The notes beneath the pieces were generated by a model that saw only the letters and a program-made list of their open reading frames with translations, was not told the DNA's origin and did no database searches. Source: Sitta carolinensis (lineage: Eukaryota; Chordata; Aves; Passeriformes; Sittidae). From it: a DNA stretch of 64,000 nucleotides. The stretch spans positions 47,478,501 to 47,542,500 of the forward strand of contig JAVUNC010000005.1 of NCBI GenBank assembly GCA_032173965.1, written 5' to 3'. The first letter of the stretch is position 1, and every line of letters begins with the position of its first letter. Positions 24,633 to 36,215 of the stretch are shown in pieces. The translations under genes and the position numbers were made by a program.

Positions 24633-27600
24633 CCCATGTGGATGGAGGTAGACATTGAAGGCCTTATCTGTCTGAATGCATTTTATTAAGAAGACTTGTC
24701 ATGGGGATTATTCTCAGTGGTTTTGCCAAGAGCATAGCACTTATATCTAAGCACTTTATAGGGCTGTTACTATTAAGAAAAGCTATTGCAGTAGTAATTG
24801 TAATAGTTCTGTATTTATGGCACATTAATGACAGGAAGTGTGCTATATGTCTTAAGTGATGTAATGGGTCGGAGCTTGACCTGACTTTTTTTTACTTCTG
24901 TTATTAATGAAATTACTTTTTTTGCCAGCTATTCTACTGGTTATGTTACTCAAGTTAGGCTCCTTGTGAGATACTCAAAACAAGTATTGTCATGATGAAA
25001 ACTTATTTGTTTGTCAGGGTAAATTCCAAGATTGAAAAAAATAATAAATTGAAGGAGAAAAATACGTTCTCCCTCTTTCTAGTTAGCATGTATAACTTCT
25101 GGACTAAATAAATGTTACATGACTGCATGAGATTTTGGAGGATAAGAATTTGTGCCTTGGTTGGCCTTTACTGTATTTCTGTTCTTAAGGGCGTTTTACA
25201 GCATCTTGTGCTGTTTCTATTCATTATATAATTAAAATTTCTCTTTTTTAATAGTGAAGAAATCTTAAGAATGTTTGCCAGCATTGTTAGCATACATTAA
25301 CTTGAAAATGTAGCAGTTTTCAAGCCTGTTGGTAGAGTTACAGAGAACGAATATAATTCAGAGATTAAAGTTTTTTGTATGATGTAATGCAGAAGAGGCT
25401 TCCTGAGGTCTTGTCCATGCTATGCAAAGTAGGCTTTGGTAAAGTCATGTTTAAGAATTGAGTCTGAGATTCTGTGAGAGGGTGGAAGTGTTGCTTTCAT
25501 GAAAAGAGGATGGATGCCAAGCACGTGATAGCCAGGGCGTGCACACAGTCTCCATGGCACATGAATGCTGCTGATTGCAGAGCCCCAAACTGCTTATCTA
25601 GAGAAGCTGCTTTTAACATCTGCCAGTTGCAGTAGATGTTCTCTTACCTTTAGCATGATAACTTGCTTCTATGTATGGGTTTTTCCGTTTTTTCTCCCCC
25701 ACCATTTTTTTTTTTTTCCTTAACAGCAAGTCATACAAAAAAAGAAAGAAGCTTGCCTTAGGTATCCCAATTTTAGTCCTACCCCAATAGGGCTGGAGCT
25801 TCAAACTGATGAAACATCAAAAGCAATGATTCAGAAAAAGGAGGAGCTTATCCATAATAAATCTGAACCGGACAGATTGGCACAGTGTGGCATTCATCGA
25901 AGTGTTATTCATGTGATATATGTAGTCTTTAAAATGCTAAAAAAGTGGAAGTTCAGCAGAACAGCAGATCTCTCTTATGACACTTAAAATATAAGATTAA
26001 AACAGCAGTAAAGTTACTTCCCAGAAGAATAGAAACAGAATTTGAAGTATTAACAATTTGACAGTTCCCTTTTGACTCTAATAATATTATTATGTACATC
26101 AAGCTGTATGAACCAGGGCTGCAACACAAAGAGACCTTTGAGTTAGAGGAGAGGGGCTGCAGAGACATGCAGTGCTGTGGGGTGGTTTTGTGCCTGTGTG
26201 TTCTGTAGCCTACACACACAGATAGCAGAAGATCAAAGACTCCAGTGGTAGAGTTAGTCTTCTGTAGATAACATACATGTTAGTAAAAAAAAAATAACCT
26301 TGGGAGGCAGATGGGAAAAGAACAGGATGCCAAATCTTGCCTGCATCTCATTTGTGTGCCTAGGGTTTTCTTGTGAGTTTAGTGATCTACTTGAACGACT
26401 CTTAAGTGCAAAGCTAGAATTTAATTCTCAATAAAGCTGAACATGGCAAACACAAAACATGGCTAAATATGCAGGCAAGTCTTCCAGGAAGTCTCCAGTC
26501 TGAGGAGTTAGGGTTCTGTTTCCTGGAAAAGTGTGAGCATTGTCTTCTTTTTTTAAAGGAAGCAGTCTCTCCAGGTGGCTTTATCCATGTTTTTTCTCAG
26601 GAAAACCACAAGGTGTTTCAGACATGAAATGCTTTTGTCATTTGTTAATACGGGAGGTTTGTTTTGGTTTGGTCTTTTTCTTTGTTTGGCTTTTGTTTTT
26701 AAAGGCAGTGTACATGCACATACCTGTTCATTATCATATTTTTCTTAATGTGTCTAGTAATGTGACAGGCTTTTATAGAGGGACTAGCCAGGGTCCTCAA
26801 ACAATTCTGCAGTTGTGGTCCAGTCCTTGAGGGTGAGTCATAATTCCACACAATGAATAATATGTTGGAATACAGAGGAGAGCCTTCCTGGAGTTTGTTT
26901 ACTTGTGAGTTGATTATGTAAATGTAGATGATCATACACGGTATTCCAAAATATATGTTCTGACTGGCAAATTTTTTCTGTTATGTTTCATTCAAGGTAA
27001 TATAAAAGTCCTGAGGAATGAAGTTGTAGACTGCTTTGCTTAAATAGAGTGAACTTGTTTCAACTTTCCATCCTGTAAAGCAAAGCAGATGGCTGGTGAA
27101 AAATGTGATGTGTTGTCTTGTGTTGGTTTTCACCTAGGAGTGTCACTGGAATTAACCAGGAACTGAGCATTGAGTCTGCTGGTGCCAGTTCTTTCACATG
27201 CTCACATAGATCTTTTCATTGGGTTGTCTTGGTTTGAGCTTTGGTCAATTGTATCTCGAGCGTTTGCTTACAGAGATCTTTCCTGGTATGAAACATGGAC
27301 CTTGGATATCATTCCTGGGGTAAATCCAAGTGTGGTTTGAAAGCGTTGTAGGGTTCTTGTCGCATCTTTAAGCATGGTAGGAAAATACTTGGATTACTCC
27401 CAGTGTGCCATAGGGAATAGCTGGAGGGTGAGGATTGCTCTCTTTTGCTTTGCAAATATCATTGGATGTTTCTTCAGGGGCATGTAAACACAGCCAGTTA
27501 GTAAATGATGATGGGGAAATATTAATCCTGGGAATGCACTCCAGCTGGTAGTAGGCTACTGGGCTGAATTACCTAGAAGGTTGGCAGGTTACAAGGAGGG

Positions 27601-27740
27601 GGATTAAACATTGATGTACCAGGAAGTAGAAGAGAAATACTAAATTTTAATTGCTGTTAAAACAGGGAAATTGAGTGGGCTACTGGTGTGACTGGGTGTC
27701 CTGGGTTAATGCTGAATTGTATTATAACTTTTTTTTCTTC

Positions 27741-27757
27741 TTTTTCTCCATATTTAG
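27741..27757 (+). promoter_or_regulatory. Splice acceptor of the giant TCF20 exon
   Basis: A T/C-rich tract (from about 27730) closes with TTTAG. It lies 36 nt before the conserved initiator ATG, which fits the mammalian TCF20 layout where the start codon is near the beginning of the large exon. Confidence 0.8.
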
Positions 27758-27793
27758 GAGGGCTTTCGAGCTACCGCTCTGCTGCTGAACAGC
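27758..27793 (+). other. TCF20 5' leader within the giant exon
   Basis: These 36 nt lie between the acceptor and the start codon. They contain no stop in the TCF20 frame and no ATG, so the frame stays open back to the splice junction. Confidence 0.75.
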
Positions 27794-30700
27794 ATGCAGT
27801 CCTTTCGGGAGCAAAGTAGTTATCACGGAAACCAGCAGAGCTACCCGCAGGAAGTGCATACTTCATCCCGACTGGAAGAGTTCAGCCCCCGCCAGCAGGC
27901 CCAGATGTTCCAGAGCTTTGGAGGAGGTGCTGGCAGTGGACGTCGTGGAGCAACAGGAGCCTCTACAGCAATGCCTGGTGAGAGCTCTGGCCATCAGAGC
28001 TACCAAGGTTTCAGAAAAGAAGCAGGAGAGTTTTACTATATGGCTGCCAACAAAGATCCAGTGGTATCAGGAGGGCAGCAGCCACCTCAGCGCAGGCCTT
28101 CTGGACCAGTACAGAGCTATGGGCCCCCTCAAGGGAGTAGCTTTGGGAGTCAGTATGGGAGTGAGGGACATGTGGGCCAGTTCCAAACACAGCACTCAAC
28201 CCTTGGGGGTGTATCCCACTATCAACAGGATTATACTGGTCCTTTTTCTCCAGGGAGTGCCCAGTATCAGCAGCAGGCTTCTAGCCAGCAGCAGCAGGTG
28301 CAGCAGCTGAGACAGCAGATCTATCAATCTCATCAGCCTTTACCCCAGGCTTCCAGCCAGTCTGCTTCTAGCACCTCACACTTGCAGCCAATGCAGCGTC
28401 CATCTACCCTGCCTTCCTCTGCTTCAGGCTACCAGTTACGAGTGGGTCAGTTCAGCCAACACTATCAGCCACCTTCGTCATCCTCCTCCTCCTCTTTCCC
28501 TTCCCCACAGCGTTTTGGCCAGTCAGGACAGAATTATGACGGAAGCTACAATGTGAATTCTGGGTCGCAGTACGAAGGCCATGCTGTGGGTTCCAATGCA
28601 CAGGCCTATGGGACCCAGTCAAACTACAGCTTTCAAACTCAACCGATGAAAAGCTTTGAGCAGTCTAAGCTGCCCCAAAGTGGGCAGCAGGGGCAGCAGC
28701 AACAGCACCCACCTCAGCACGTAATGCAGTATTCAAATGCTGCCACCAAACTCTCTCTTCAAAGTCAAGTGGGACAGTACAGCCAGGCTGAAGTTCCTGT
28801 AAGGTCACCGATGCAGTTCCACCAAAACTTCAGTCCGATCTCTAATCCATCTCCTGCTGCATCTGTGGTTCAGTCTCCAAGCTGCAGCTCTACCCCTTCT
28901 CCACTCATGCCAGGTGGAGAAAATCTCCAGTGTGGGCAAGGCAACATGTCCATGGGTTCTAGAAACCGAATCCTGCAGATGATGCCTCAGCTTAGTCCTA
29001 CACCATCTATGATGCCAAGCCCTAATGCTCATGCAGGTGGATTCAAGGGGTTTGGACTGGAAGGACTACAGGAAAAAAGGCTCACAGATCCAGGACTGAG
29101 CAGCCTGAGTGCTCTAAGTTCTCAAGTTGCCAATCTGCCCAACACAGTCCAGCACATGTTGCTCTCGGATGCCTTGGCACCTCAGAAGAAAAGTTCCAAA
29201 AGATCATCCTCTTCCAAGAAGGCCGACAGCTGCACCAACTCAGAAGGCTCCTCCCAGGCAGAGGAGCAACTCAAGTCACCCATGGCAGAGTCCCTGGATG
29301 GTGGCTGTTCCAGTAGTTCAGAGGATCATGGGGAAAGGGTGAGACAGCTGAGTGGCCAGAGCACCAGCTCAGACACCACTTACAAAGGGGGTAATTTAGA
29401 GAGACCCAACTCCTCACCAGCACAAGGCTCTCAGAATGAGCCATCAAAACTCAGCAGCAGTCCTGCAGCTAGGGAAGATGTGGCCTCCCCTGATGGGAAG
29501 GAGGCTGTGGTGGCTGTGGAAAATGCCCCAAAAGTGAATGAAAAGGCAGTTGGGGTGATTGTCTCCCGGGAAGCCATGACAGGAAGAGTAGAAAAGTCAG
29601 GTGGACAAGATAAACCTGCACAAGATGATGCTTCCACAGCCCCTCAGGCCCCAGCTAGCACTAGTGGAGCAAAAGAAGTTGGGCATGCAGGGACACAGCA
29701 AGAAGCCCAAGGAGGAGGTAAAGGGAGCAAAAGTGGTGATAACACTAACCATAATGGGGAGGGGAACAGCCAGCCTGGTCGTGCCGTTGTTGGGACAAAT
29801 TTTCCTGCAAGAACAGAATCTTCCAAGTCTCCTGGCAGTTTAAGATACAGCTACAAGGATAGTATAGCACCTGGTATACAGAGAAATATTGGTGGCTTTC
29901 CACAGTATCCGTCTGGTCAAGAGAAGGGGGATTTTCCGGGGCATAGTGAGCGCAAAGGCCGTAATGAGAAGTTTCCCAGCCTTCTACAAGAGGTTTTACA
30001 GGGGTACCACCATCATCCGGACAGAAGGTATTCTAGGAATGCACAGGAGCATTCTGGGATGGCTGGGAGTTTAGAGGGAGCCATGAGGCCCAATGTTTTA
30101 ATTAGTCAAACCAATGAATTGACCAATAGAGGCCTCTTAAACAAAAGCATGGGGTCCCTCCTGGAAGCCCCTCACTGGGGTCCCTGGGATAGGAAGTCTA
30201 GCAGTGCAGCTCCAGACATGAAGCAGATTAATTTAGCTGATTACCCTATTGCTAGGAAGTTTGATGTGGAGTCTCAGTCTGCTGCCCATGAGGCAGGAGC
30301 ACTCTCAGAGAGGAGATCAGTGATCTGTGACATATCTCCATTAAGGCAACTTGTAAGAGATGCTGGCCCTCACCCCATGGGGCACATGGGTCCCGAGGCC
30401 AGAAGCGGAAGGAGTGAACGTCTTGCCCCTGGCTTGAGCCAGTCAGTAATACTCCCTGGTGGTTTAGTATCCATGGAAACAAAGATGAAAGCTCACAGTG
30501 GGCAAATAAAGGAAGAAGATTTTGAACAGTCAAAGAGCTCAGCTAGTCTCAACAATAAAAAAGCAGGAGACCATTGTCATCCTGCTGGCATCAAGCATGA
30601 ATCTTTTCGAGGCAATGCCAGCCCTGGAGCTGCAGTCTCCGATGCTGCTCCAGACTACATGCCCCAGCAGGACAGCAGATCGACACAGATGAGACGAGGA

Positions 30701-33385
30701 CCTGGCAGAACTGGAAGGGGTAAATCACCCTCTCAATATCAGGATCTTGCTGATAAACTGAAAATGTCACCAGGCAGAAGCAGAGGCCCAGGTGCAGATC
30801 TGCATCACATGAACCCACACATGACACTATCTGAAAGAGTTAGCAGGGGTTCCTTGCATTCTGTCTACCCTCAGAATTCAGAAGGTCCATCTCTGGCTTC
30901 AGCATATCACACAAATGCTAGACCGCATGCTTTTGGTGACCCCAATCAGAGTCTGAATTCCCAGTATCATTACAAGAGACAGATATACCAGCAACAGCAA
31001 GAAGAATACAAAGATTGGGCAAGCAGCGCTGCTCAGGGTGTGATTGCTGCAGCTCAGCACAGGCAGGAAGGAGCAAGGAAGAGCCCAAGACAACAGCAGT
31101 TTCTGGAAAGAGTAAGGAGTCCCTTAAAAAATGACAAGGATGGAATGATGTACCTTCAAGGTAGCGCTTACCATGATACTGGAAGCCAGGAAGCTGGGCG
31201 CTGTGTCATGGGCAGTGACAGTACTCAGAGCAAATGCACCGAACTGAAACATGGCAACCAGAAGTTGCAGCATCATGAATCTGGTTGGGACCTCTCTCGG
31301 CAAACTTCTCCTGCCAAAAGCAGCGGCCCTCTTGGAGCAGCTAACCAAAAAAGATTTTGCCCTCAAGAAAGCGATGGGCATCGACGAGAGGAATCTACAG
31401 ATTTGCCCAAGCCTAGTAATGCTATGCTTAGGCTCCCTGGCCAGGAAGACCAGTCTCCTCAAAACCCATTAATTATGAGGAGGAGGGTGCGTTCTTTCAT
31501 CTCTCCTATCCCTACCAAAAGACAGCCACATGATATGAAGAACAGTGGCAGTGAAGATAAAGGGCGAATGATGACTTCAGCAAAAGAAGGAACTGATAAA
31601 ACGTACAACTCCTATGCCCACTCATCTCAAAGCCAAGATGCTGGGAAGTCAGTTGCAAAGGGAGATTCCTTCAAGGACCTGCCAAGTCCTGATAATAGGA
31701 ATTGTCCTGCTGTTTCCCTCACAAGCCCGGCAAAGACCAAAATATTGCCCCCAAGGAAGGGGCGAGGATTAAAACTGGAAGCTATTGTTCAAAAAATTAC
31801 ATCTCCCAATATTAGGAGAAGTGTTTCTACTAACAGTGCTGAAACTGGTCCAGATACCGTCACTCTTGATGACATCCTGTCCCTCAAGAGTGGACCTGAA
31901 GGAGGAAATGTGGCTGGACATGGACCAGAGGCTGAGAAGAGAAAAGGAGAGATGTCAGATCAAGTGGGGCCAGCAAATCAGGATATAACTGGTGAAAAAA
32001 CTGTTCCAAGGTCTTCAGAAGAGTGGCAAAGCAGCGAGGATGATAAAAACAAAAAAGAGGTCCCTGAAACTGCCAGTATTGGCAAAGAAGGAGCAGGATC
32101 CAGTGCAGCACCGCCACCTTCTCAGAAGTCAGGTGGTCAGGGAAGGTCAGATGGATCTGTAAGTGGAGCTGGAACTCTGACCTTTTCCGACTCAAAAACA
32201 ATTTCCCCTTCCAGCGTGTTCATTTCTGAACCAAATCCAAAGTCTGAGGAAAAAGATGGAGATGTCACAAACATTTCACCCAAGCCAGATGGTTTCCCTC
32301 CAAAGGGATATTTCCCCTCTGGAAAGAAAAAAGGGAGGCCAATTGGGAGTGTGAACAAGCAGAAGAAGCAGCAGCAGCAGCAACAGCAGCAGCTGCCTGT
32401 GCCCCCACCTCCCCCACCCGCACCATCACAGCCTGCAGAAGGGGTGGGTGCTGGTGAGCCAAAGCCCAAGAGGCAGAGGAGGGAGAGGCGAAAACCTGCA
32501 GCACAGCCACGGAAGCGGAAGCCTAGACGGGCTGCTCCAATCGTGGAGCCTCAAGAACCAGAGATCAAGCTTAAATATGCTACCCAGTCTGTAGATAAAA
32601 CTGACTCCAAGAATAAGTCCTTTTTCCCTTATATCCATGTGGTAAACAAGTGTGAATTAGGCGCTGTGTGCACAATCATAAATGCTGAGGAAGAGGAGCA
32701 GAACAAATTGGTGAGGGGTCGGAAAGGACAGAGGTCTTCAACACCCCCTCCTAGCAATGTGGAGAGCAAAGTGCTGCCCACCTCAACTTTCATGCTGCAA
32801 GGCCCTGTAGTAACGGAGTCTTCTGTCTTGGGGCATCTGGTTTGCTGCCTGTGTGGCAAATGGGCCAGCTATCGTAACATGGGTGACCTCTTTGGTCCTT
32901 TCTACCCCCAGGATTATGCAGCTACCTTGCCCAAGAATCCACCTCCAAAGAGGGCCACAGAAATGCAGAGCAAGGTCAAGGTACGGCACAAAAGTGCTTC
33001 TAATGGTTCCAAGACGGATACCGAAGAGGAGGAGGAACAGCAACAACAGAAGGAACAAAGAAGCCTGGCTGCTCATCCCCGCTTTAAGAGGCGGCACCGC
33101 TCTGAGGACTGTAGTGGAGCCTCTCGGTCACTTTCAAGGGGAGCTTCTTGTAAAAAAGCAACCACTGATGGTGGCAGTGGTGGTGAAAAGACTCCTTTGG
33201 ACTCAAAACCATCTATGCCCATTTCAGAAGGTGGCACTGAGCTGGAGTTACAAATTCCTGAACTACCTCTTGACAGCAATGAATTTTGGGTCCATGAGGG
33301 TTGTATTCTCTGGGCCAATGGGATCTACCTGGTCTGTGGCAGGCTCTATGGGCTGCAGGAAGCTGTGGAGATTGCAAAAGAGATG
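27794..33385 (+). CDS. TCF20: TCF20 giant coding exon (residues 1-1864)
   Basis: Transcription factor 20 (SPBP/AR1) is a nuclear, chromatin-binding co-regulator that modulates other transcription factors; human loss-of-function variants cause a neurodevelopmental disorder. The start [15 protein letters not shown] is the known TCF20 N-terminus, and similarity holds along the whole exon. Visible parts: a Ser/Gln/Tyr-rich N-terminus (about 1-430) suited to transactivation; conserved blocks [16 protein letters not shown] (from about 727) and MRRRVRSF (from 1228); [17 protein letters not shown] (from about 1319); an AT-hook-like GKKKGRPIG (from 1510); Q8 at 1526-1533 followed by a Pro run; a basic nuclear-localisation stretch (about 1557-1580); and the first half of the extended PHD module, with Cys 1684/1685 and 1687 and the WVHEGC pair His1834/Cys1837. 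The exon ends in phase 0 at a GTAAGT donor after EIAKEM. Human TCF20 is 1960 residues, and this copy is slightly shorter in the low-complexity parts. No frameshift or internal stop is seen. Confidence 0.98.
32369..32392 (+). repeat. CAG/CAA repeat encoding Q8 in TCF20
   Basis: Eight glutamine codons (seven CAG, one CAA) are followed by a Pro-rich segment, directly after the AT-hook region. The corresponding mammalian stretch is dominated by proline after a shorter Q run, so this spot is a length-variable linker. The antisense strand reads as poly-Cys or poly-Ala in other frames, which is a shadow. Confidence 0.85.
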
Positions 33386-33391
33386 GTAAGT
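33386..33391 (+). promoter_or_regulatory. Splice donor after the giant exon
   Basis: GTAAGT is a near-ideal donor and lies exactly where the protein must jump from EM to KCSHC. If the intron were retained, translation would add only Val-Ser-Thr before a TAA at 33395, giving a protein without the PHD core. Confidence 0.92.
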
Positions 33392-34086
33392 ACCTAACCT
33401 TGCTATACAAAATTTTCTTTCATTAGCAAATATATGCCATTTGGAATACTGTTTTTCCTTGTTCTTCTCTCATGTCTTAAACAACCATGTTTTATCTTTA
33501 ATAAATCTCTAGTGATGTCCTTTTGATGGCTTCATTTAGATTTCTGCCACACCTGACCAGATAAGATTTTTTGGACATCAAAAAGCTGGGTGCTTATTAC
33601 CTAGTAAAAGTTCTGGATTTCCAAAAGCTTTCTCGTGACTACAGTGATCTCTTTGCCCTTCCTTCTTCTATTCTGTTTGATATTTAATGTTCTCTAGGGC
33701 TCTTCTTGGAGTGATAGAGTGAAAGGACAGGTGGTAGCAGACACAAATTGCAGCAAAGAAAATCCAGTTCAATTTGGCAAAAAATTTCAGTGAGGGTAGT
33801 CAGATGTTGAATTGAGGGAGGGGAAATGACAGAAAAGGTGTGGAATGCCCTGGTTTTGGATATGCAACATTTGGTTCTGGACAAAGCCCAAGCTTCTTTT
33901 CATCTGAAGCTGGATCTACCTTCAAAGTTTGCTCTGCTTTCAGAAAGGGCTCCTTCCAGTGTGAGTTACTCTGCACTATGATACATATTACACAACTGCA
34001 GGAGAATTTGCAGTCCTTACAAAATAAGGTGAATACAGCAGAATTGCACAAAGGTCTGTAAGCATTGACTGAAATATGTGTGGGTT

Positions 34087-34127
34087 CAGTATAGTATTTG
34101 TGAATTCAGCATTCACAAATGATACTG
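34087..34127. repeat. Imperfect 41-nt inverted repeat (hairpin)
   Basis: The arms CAGTAT..ATTTGTGAAT and ATTCACAAAT..ATACTG pair over 16 bp around a 5-nt loop (TCAGC), with a small bulge of AGT against G/C. It is too short for a typical pre-miRNA, and no pairing continues outside it. Confidence 0.6.
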
Positions 34128-34199
34128 ATAATTGACATTCTTCAGAGCATGAGTATAAAATGAGTGAGAAGAAATAGGTAAAATTAAAGCAGGGACAAA

Positions 34200-36215
34200 G
34201 GAAAAACTTTATTCACAGCTGCCTGGTTGTGGATGGATGCGCTCGCTGTTCTTGATTTCCTGAGGCAGAAGCTGATGCTTTAAAACCACAGTTATGTGCC
34301 TTGTTTTGCCATCATCAGTATTCTGCATCCCTTTCTTTATGGTTATCTTTTTTTGTATTGTTCTCTGTCCTGGGTCAGACCATGGAGGAGGCATAGAACT
34401 ACTTTTTCCTGTTGCCTTCAGGTTCTTCCTTTTCTAAACAATGTTAGAATCCAGTTTTTATCTTCTTTCCTTTGTATTGTTACGTACAGCATTCTTGTTT
34501 CCTCCCCATGAGCTTTTTCTCTTCAAGTTTGATTCCTGGCTTGTTCTAAATTTTCACTCAACTGTTCTTTGACAGTAATTACATGCTTCTTTGCCCTAAC
34601 TTGATTTGGCTTGCATTCTTGTTTCTAGTCTCTCATTAAACATAGTCAGTTAATTTCATTTGGTTTTCATCGAGCCATGCCTGTGCGCTTGTTCTGATGC
34701 AACTGCTGAATTTCTTATCTCTGATAATTGCAAGGTTTCTTTCAGGTTCTCCACCACTGTTTGGATTCTGCTCGCAATGTGGCCATGCTTTAGTTTGTCT
34801 GGTACTTCACCAATAGTTTGAATTTGTATCTCTCCAGCCTGATTTTCCCTTTTTACTGTGCATAGGGTATGTCTTTCACTTAGGATTCTGGTTTTCCCCA
34901 ATAGCAAATCCCTTCTTGACAAATTCTTGAACCACTTGAGTTATCCTCCAGTGATCCTTTTTGTGTCCCTCTTTGTGCAAAGGACATAAGCCCAGCTGTG
35001 CTAAAACATGCTGTGTTGAGAGGCTCTAATCAAACTTGTTAAAAAATAGCAGCCCGTTATCCACATTTTTGTGTGGTTTTGCATGTTGTTTGACATCTAG
35101 TTCTTTCTCTGCAGGGAATCTTTATGACTTTCTGATTGAATATACTTTGGCTTACCCTTTATCGCTTTCTTCCAACTGTTACAATTGTCTTCTCCTTACA
35201 AGTAAAACGGTTTTTTTTTTTTTTTTCCTCTTAACCGTTTCATCTGCCCTTATGGCACCTTACAGATATATCTCCTTATCTCGCTTGAACTTTGTGTTCT
35301 TTTCCTCTACCTCTTTCCCTTAATCAGTTGCTCAACTCCTCTGTCTTTTCTTTTCCCTCATAATGCCAATAGAAATAAGTGTTTTTAGTTTTAAAAAAAA
35401 AAGTGTACAAAATGCTTGTGGCCTCTCGTGCCTTTGCAGCTACCTCTTAATTTCCTTTTTCTTTTTTCATCTCAAAGTTCTTTGAGTGCATTGTCTGGGG
35501 CTCTTATCCTCCACTGTGGCTTCAGTCATGCTCTGCTGCAATTGTAACTGGTGTTTACAGTGATCTTTCCCCAGTTAAGGTTCAAATCCAGTGCCTAATT
35601 TTCCATTTTTCTGTTGACTATGTTGTCACTATCAGCTGTGCTGCTTTTGAAGTGTTGTTCCACCTTTGTTTTCTGTGTCTTTTGATTACCTCCTTGCTTT
35701 GCATCGTAGTCTTCAGAGACTGTTGTTCGTTACTTCATGCTTTTTCTGTGGGGCTCACTGAAGTTTGCTTGTGCATTCCCTTTATCCTGGAATACTATGC
35801 TTTTGAGTAGCTTTTGGTAACTCAATCACTTTCTTCCAGAGTCTTGTAGAGCTTCCTTTTTCTCTCCAGATTCATGTTCTTTTGGCATAAACTTAAAAAT
35901 TGCTTTTGAATTCATAGTGAGTTTTCAGAATCTCACTTTAAAACATGTCTTTTGATCTACATCATCCTTAATCCATTGTCTGTCATTTTATTCTGAGTTT
36001 CATGTCATTCAGATTCACAGTCTCATTTGATTTCAAAATTATTTCTTCCTAATCCTTCCTATTTAAGGCTGCAAGAAATACTTGTTACTTTTTGTATATA
36101 AGTAATATCTAGTCTTTCAGTGCTCTTTGCTGTTCTGTCTAGGTCCATTTTTAGTCTCTTATAAGACTGAACTTTCAGAGTCGGGGACCATTGTCTTATG
36201 TGTACATTTTGTTTT
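34200..36215 (-). other. C- and T-rich segment, possible decayed minus-strand insert
   Basis: On the + strand C clearly exceeds G here (for example 17 C to 7 G in 35821-35880), against the G-rich trend of the surrounding intron. The minus strand is therefore purine-rich. It shows several open stretches whose translations resemble coiled-coil protein, for example one of 89 codons at 34656-34922 with VVENLKETLQLSEI. Stops and frame changes interrupt them. A decayed retrocopy or an old repeat could explain this, but A-rich DNA tends to read as Lys/Glu/Asn-rich in any frame. It ends where the antisense CR1 begins. Confidence 0.3.

Larger units (their letters stand above)
9124..27757 (+). other. 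TCF20 intron 1
   Basis: The 18.6 kb intron is bounded by GTAAGG at the 5' end and, at the 3' end, a pyrimidine-rich tract closing in TTTAG at 27757. The + strand is T-rich, as usual for transcribed introns. Apart from the CR1 copy at 14.2-16.5 kb and the homopolymer tracts listed separately, I see no gene, RNA gene or convincing exon. Small open frames are scattered on both strands without recognisable similarity. Confidence 0.7.

Noticed and set aside
31884..33318. Several antisense frames of 80-112 codons under the TCF20 exon
   Set aside because: They are shadows of the conserved TCF20 frame; poly-Cys and poly-Leu runs come from CAG repeats and acidic stretches.
32853..33389. 178-codon + strand frame overlapping the end of the giant exon
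   Set aside because: It lies in an alternative frame of well-conserved TCF20 sequence and has no recognisable domain; the TCF20 frame explains the conservation.
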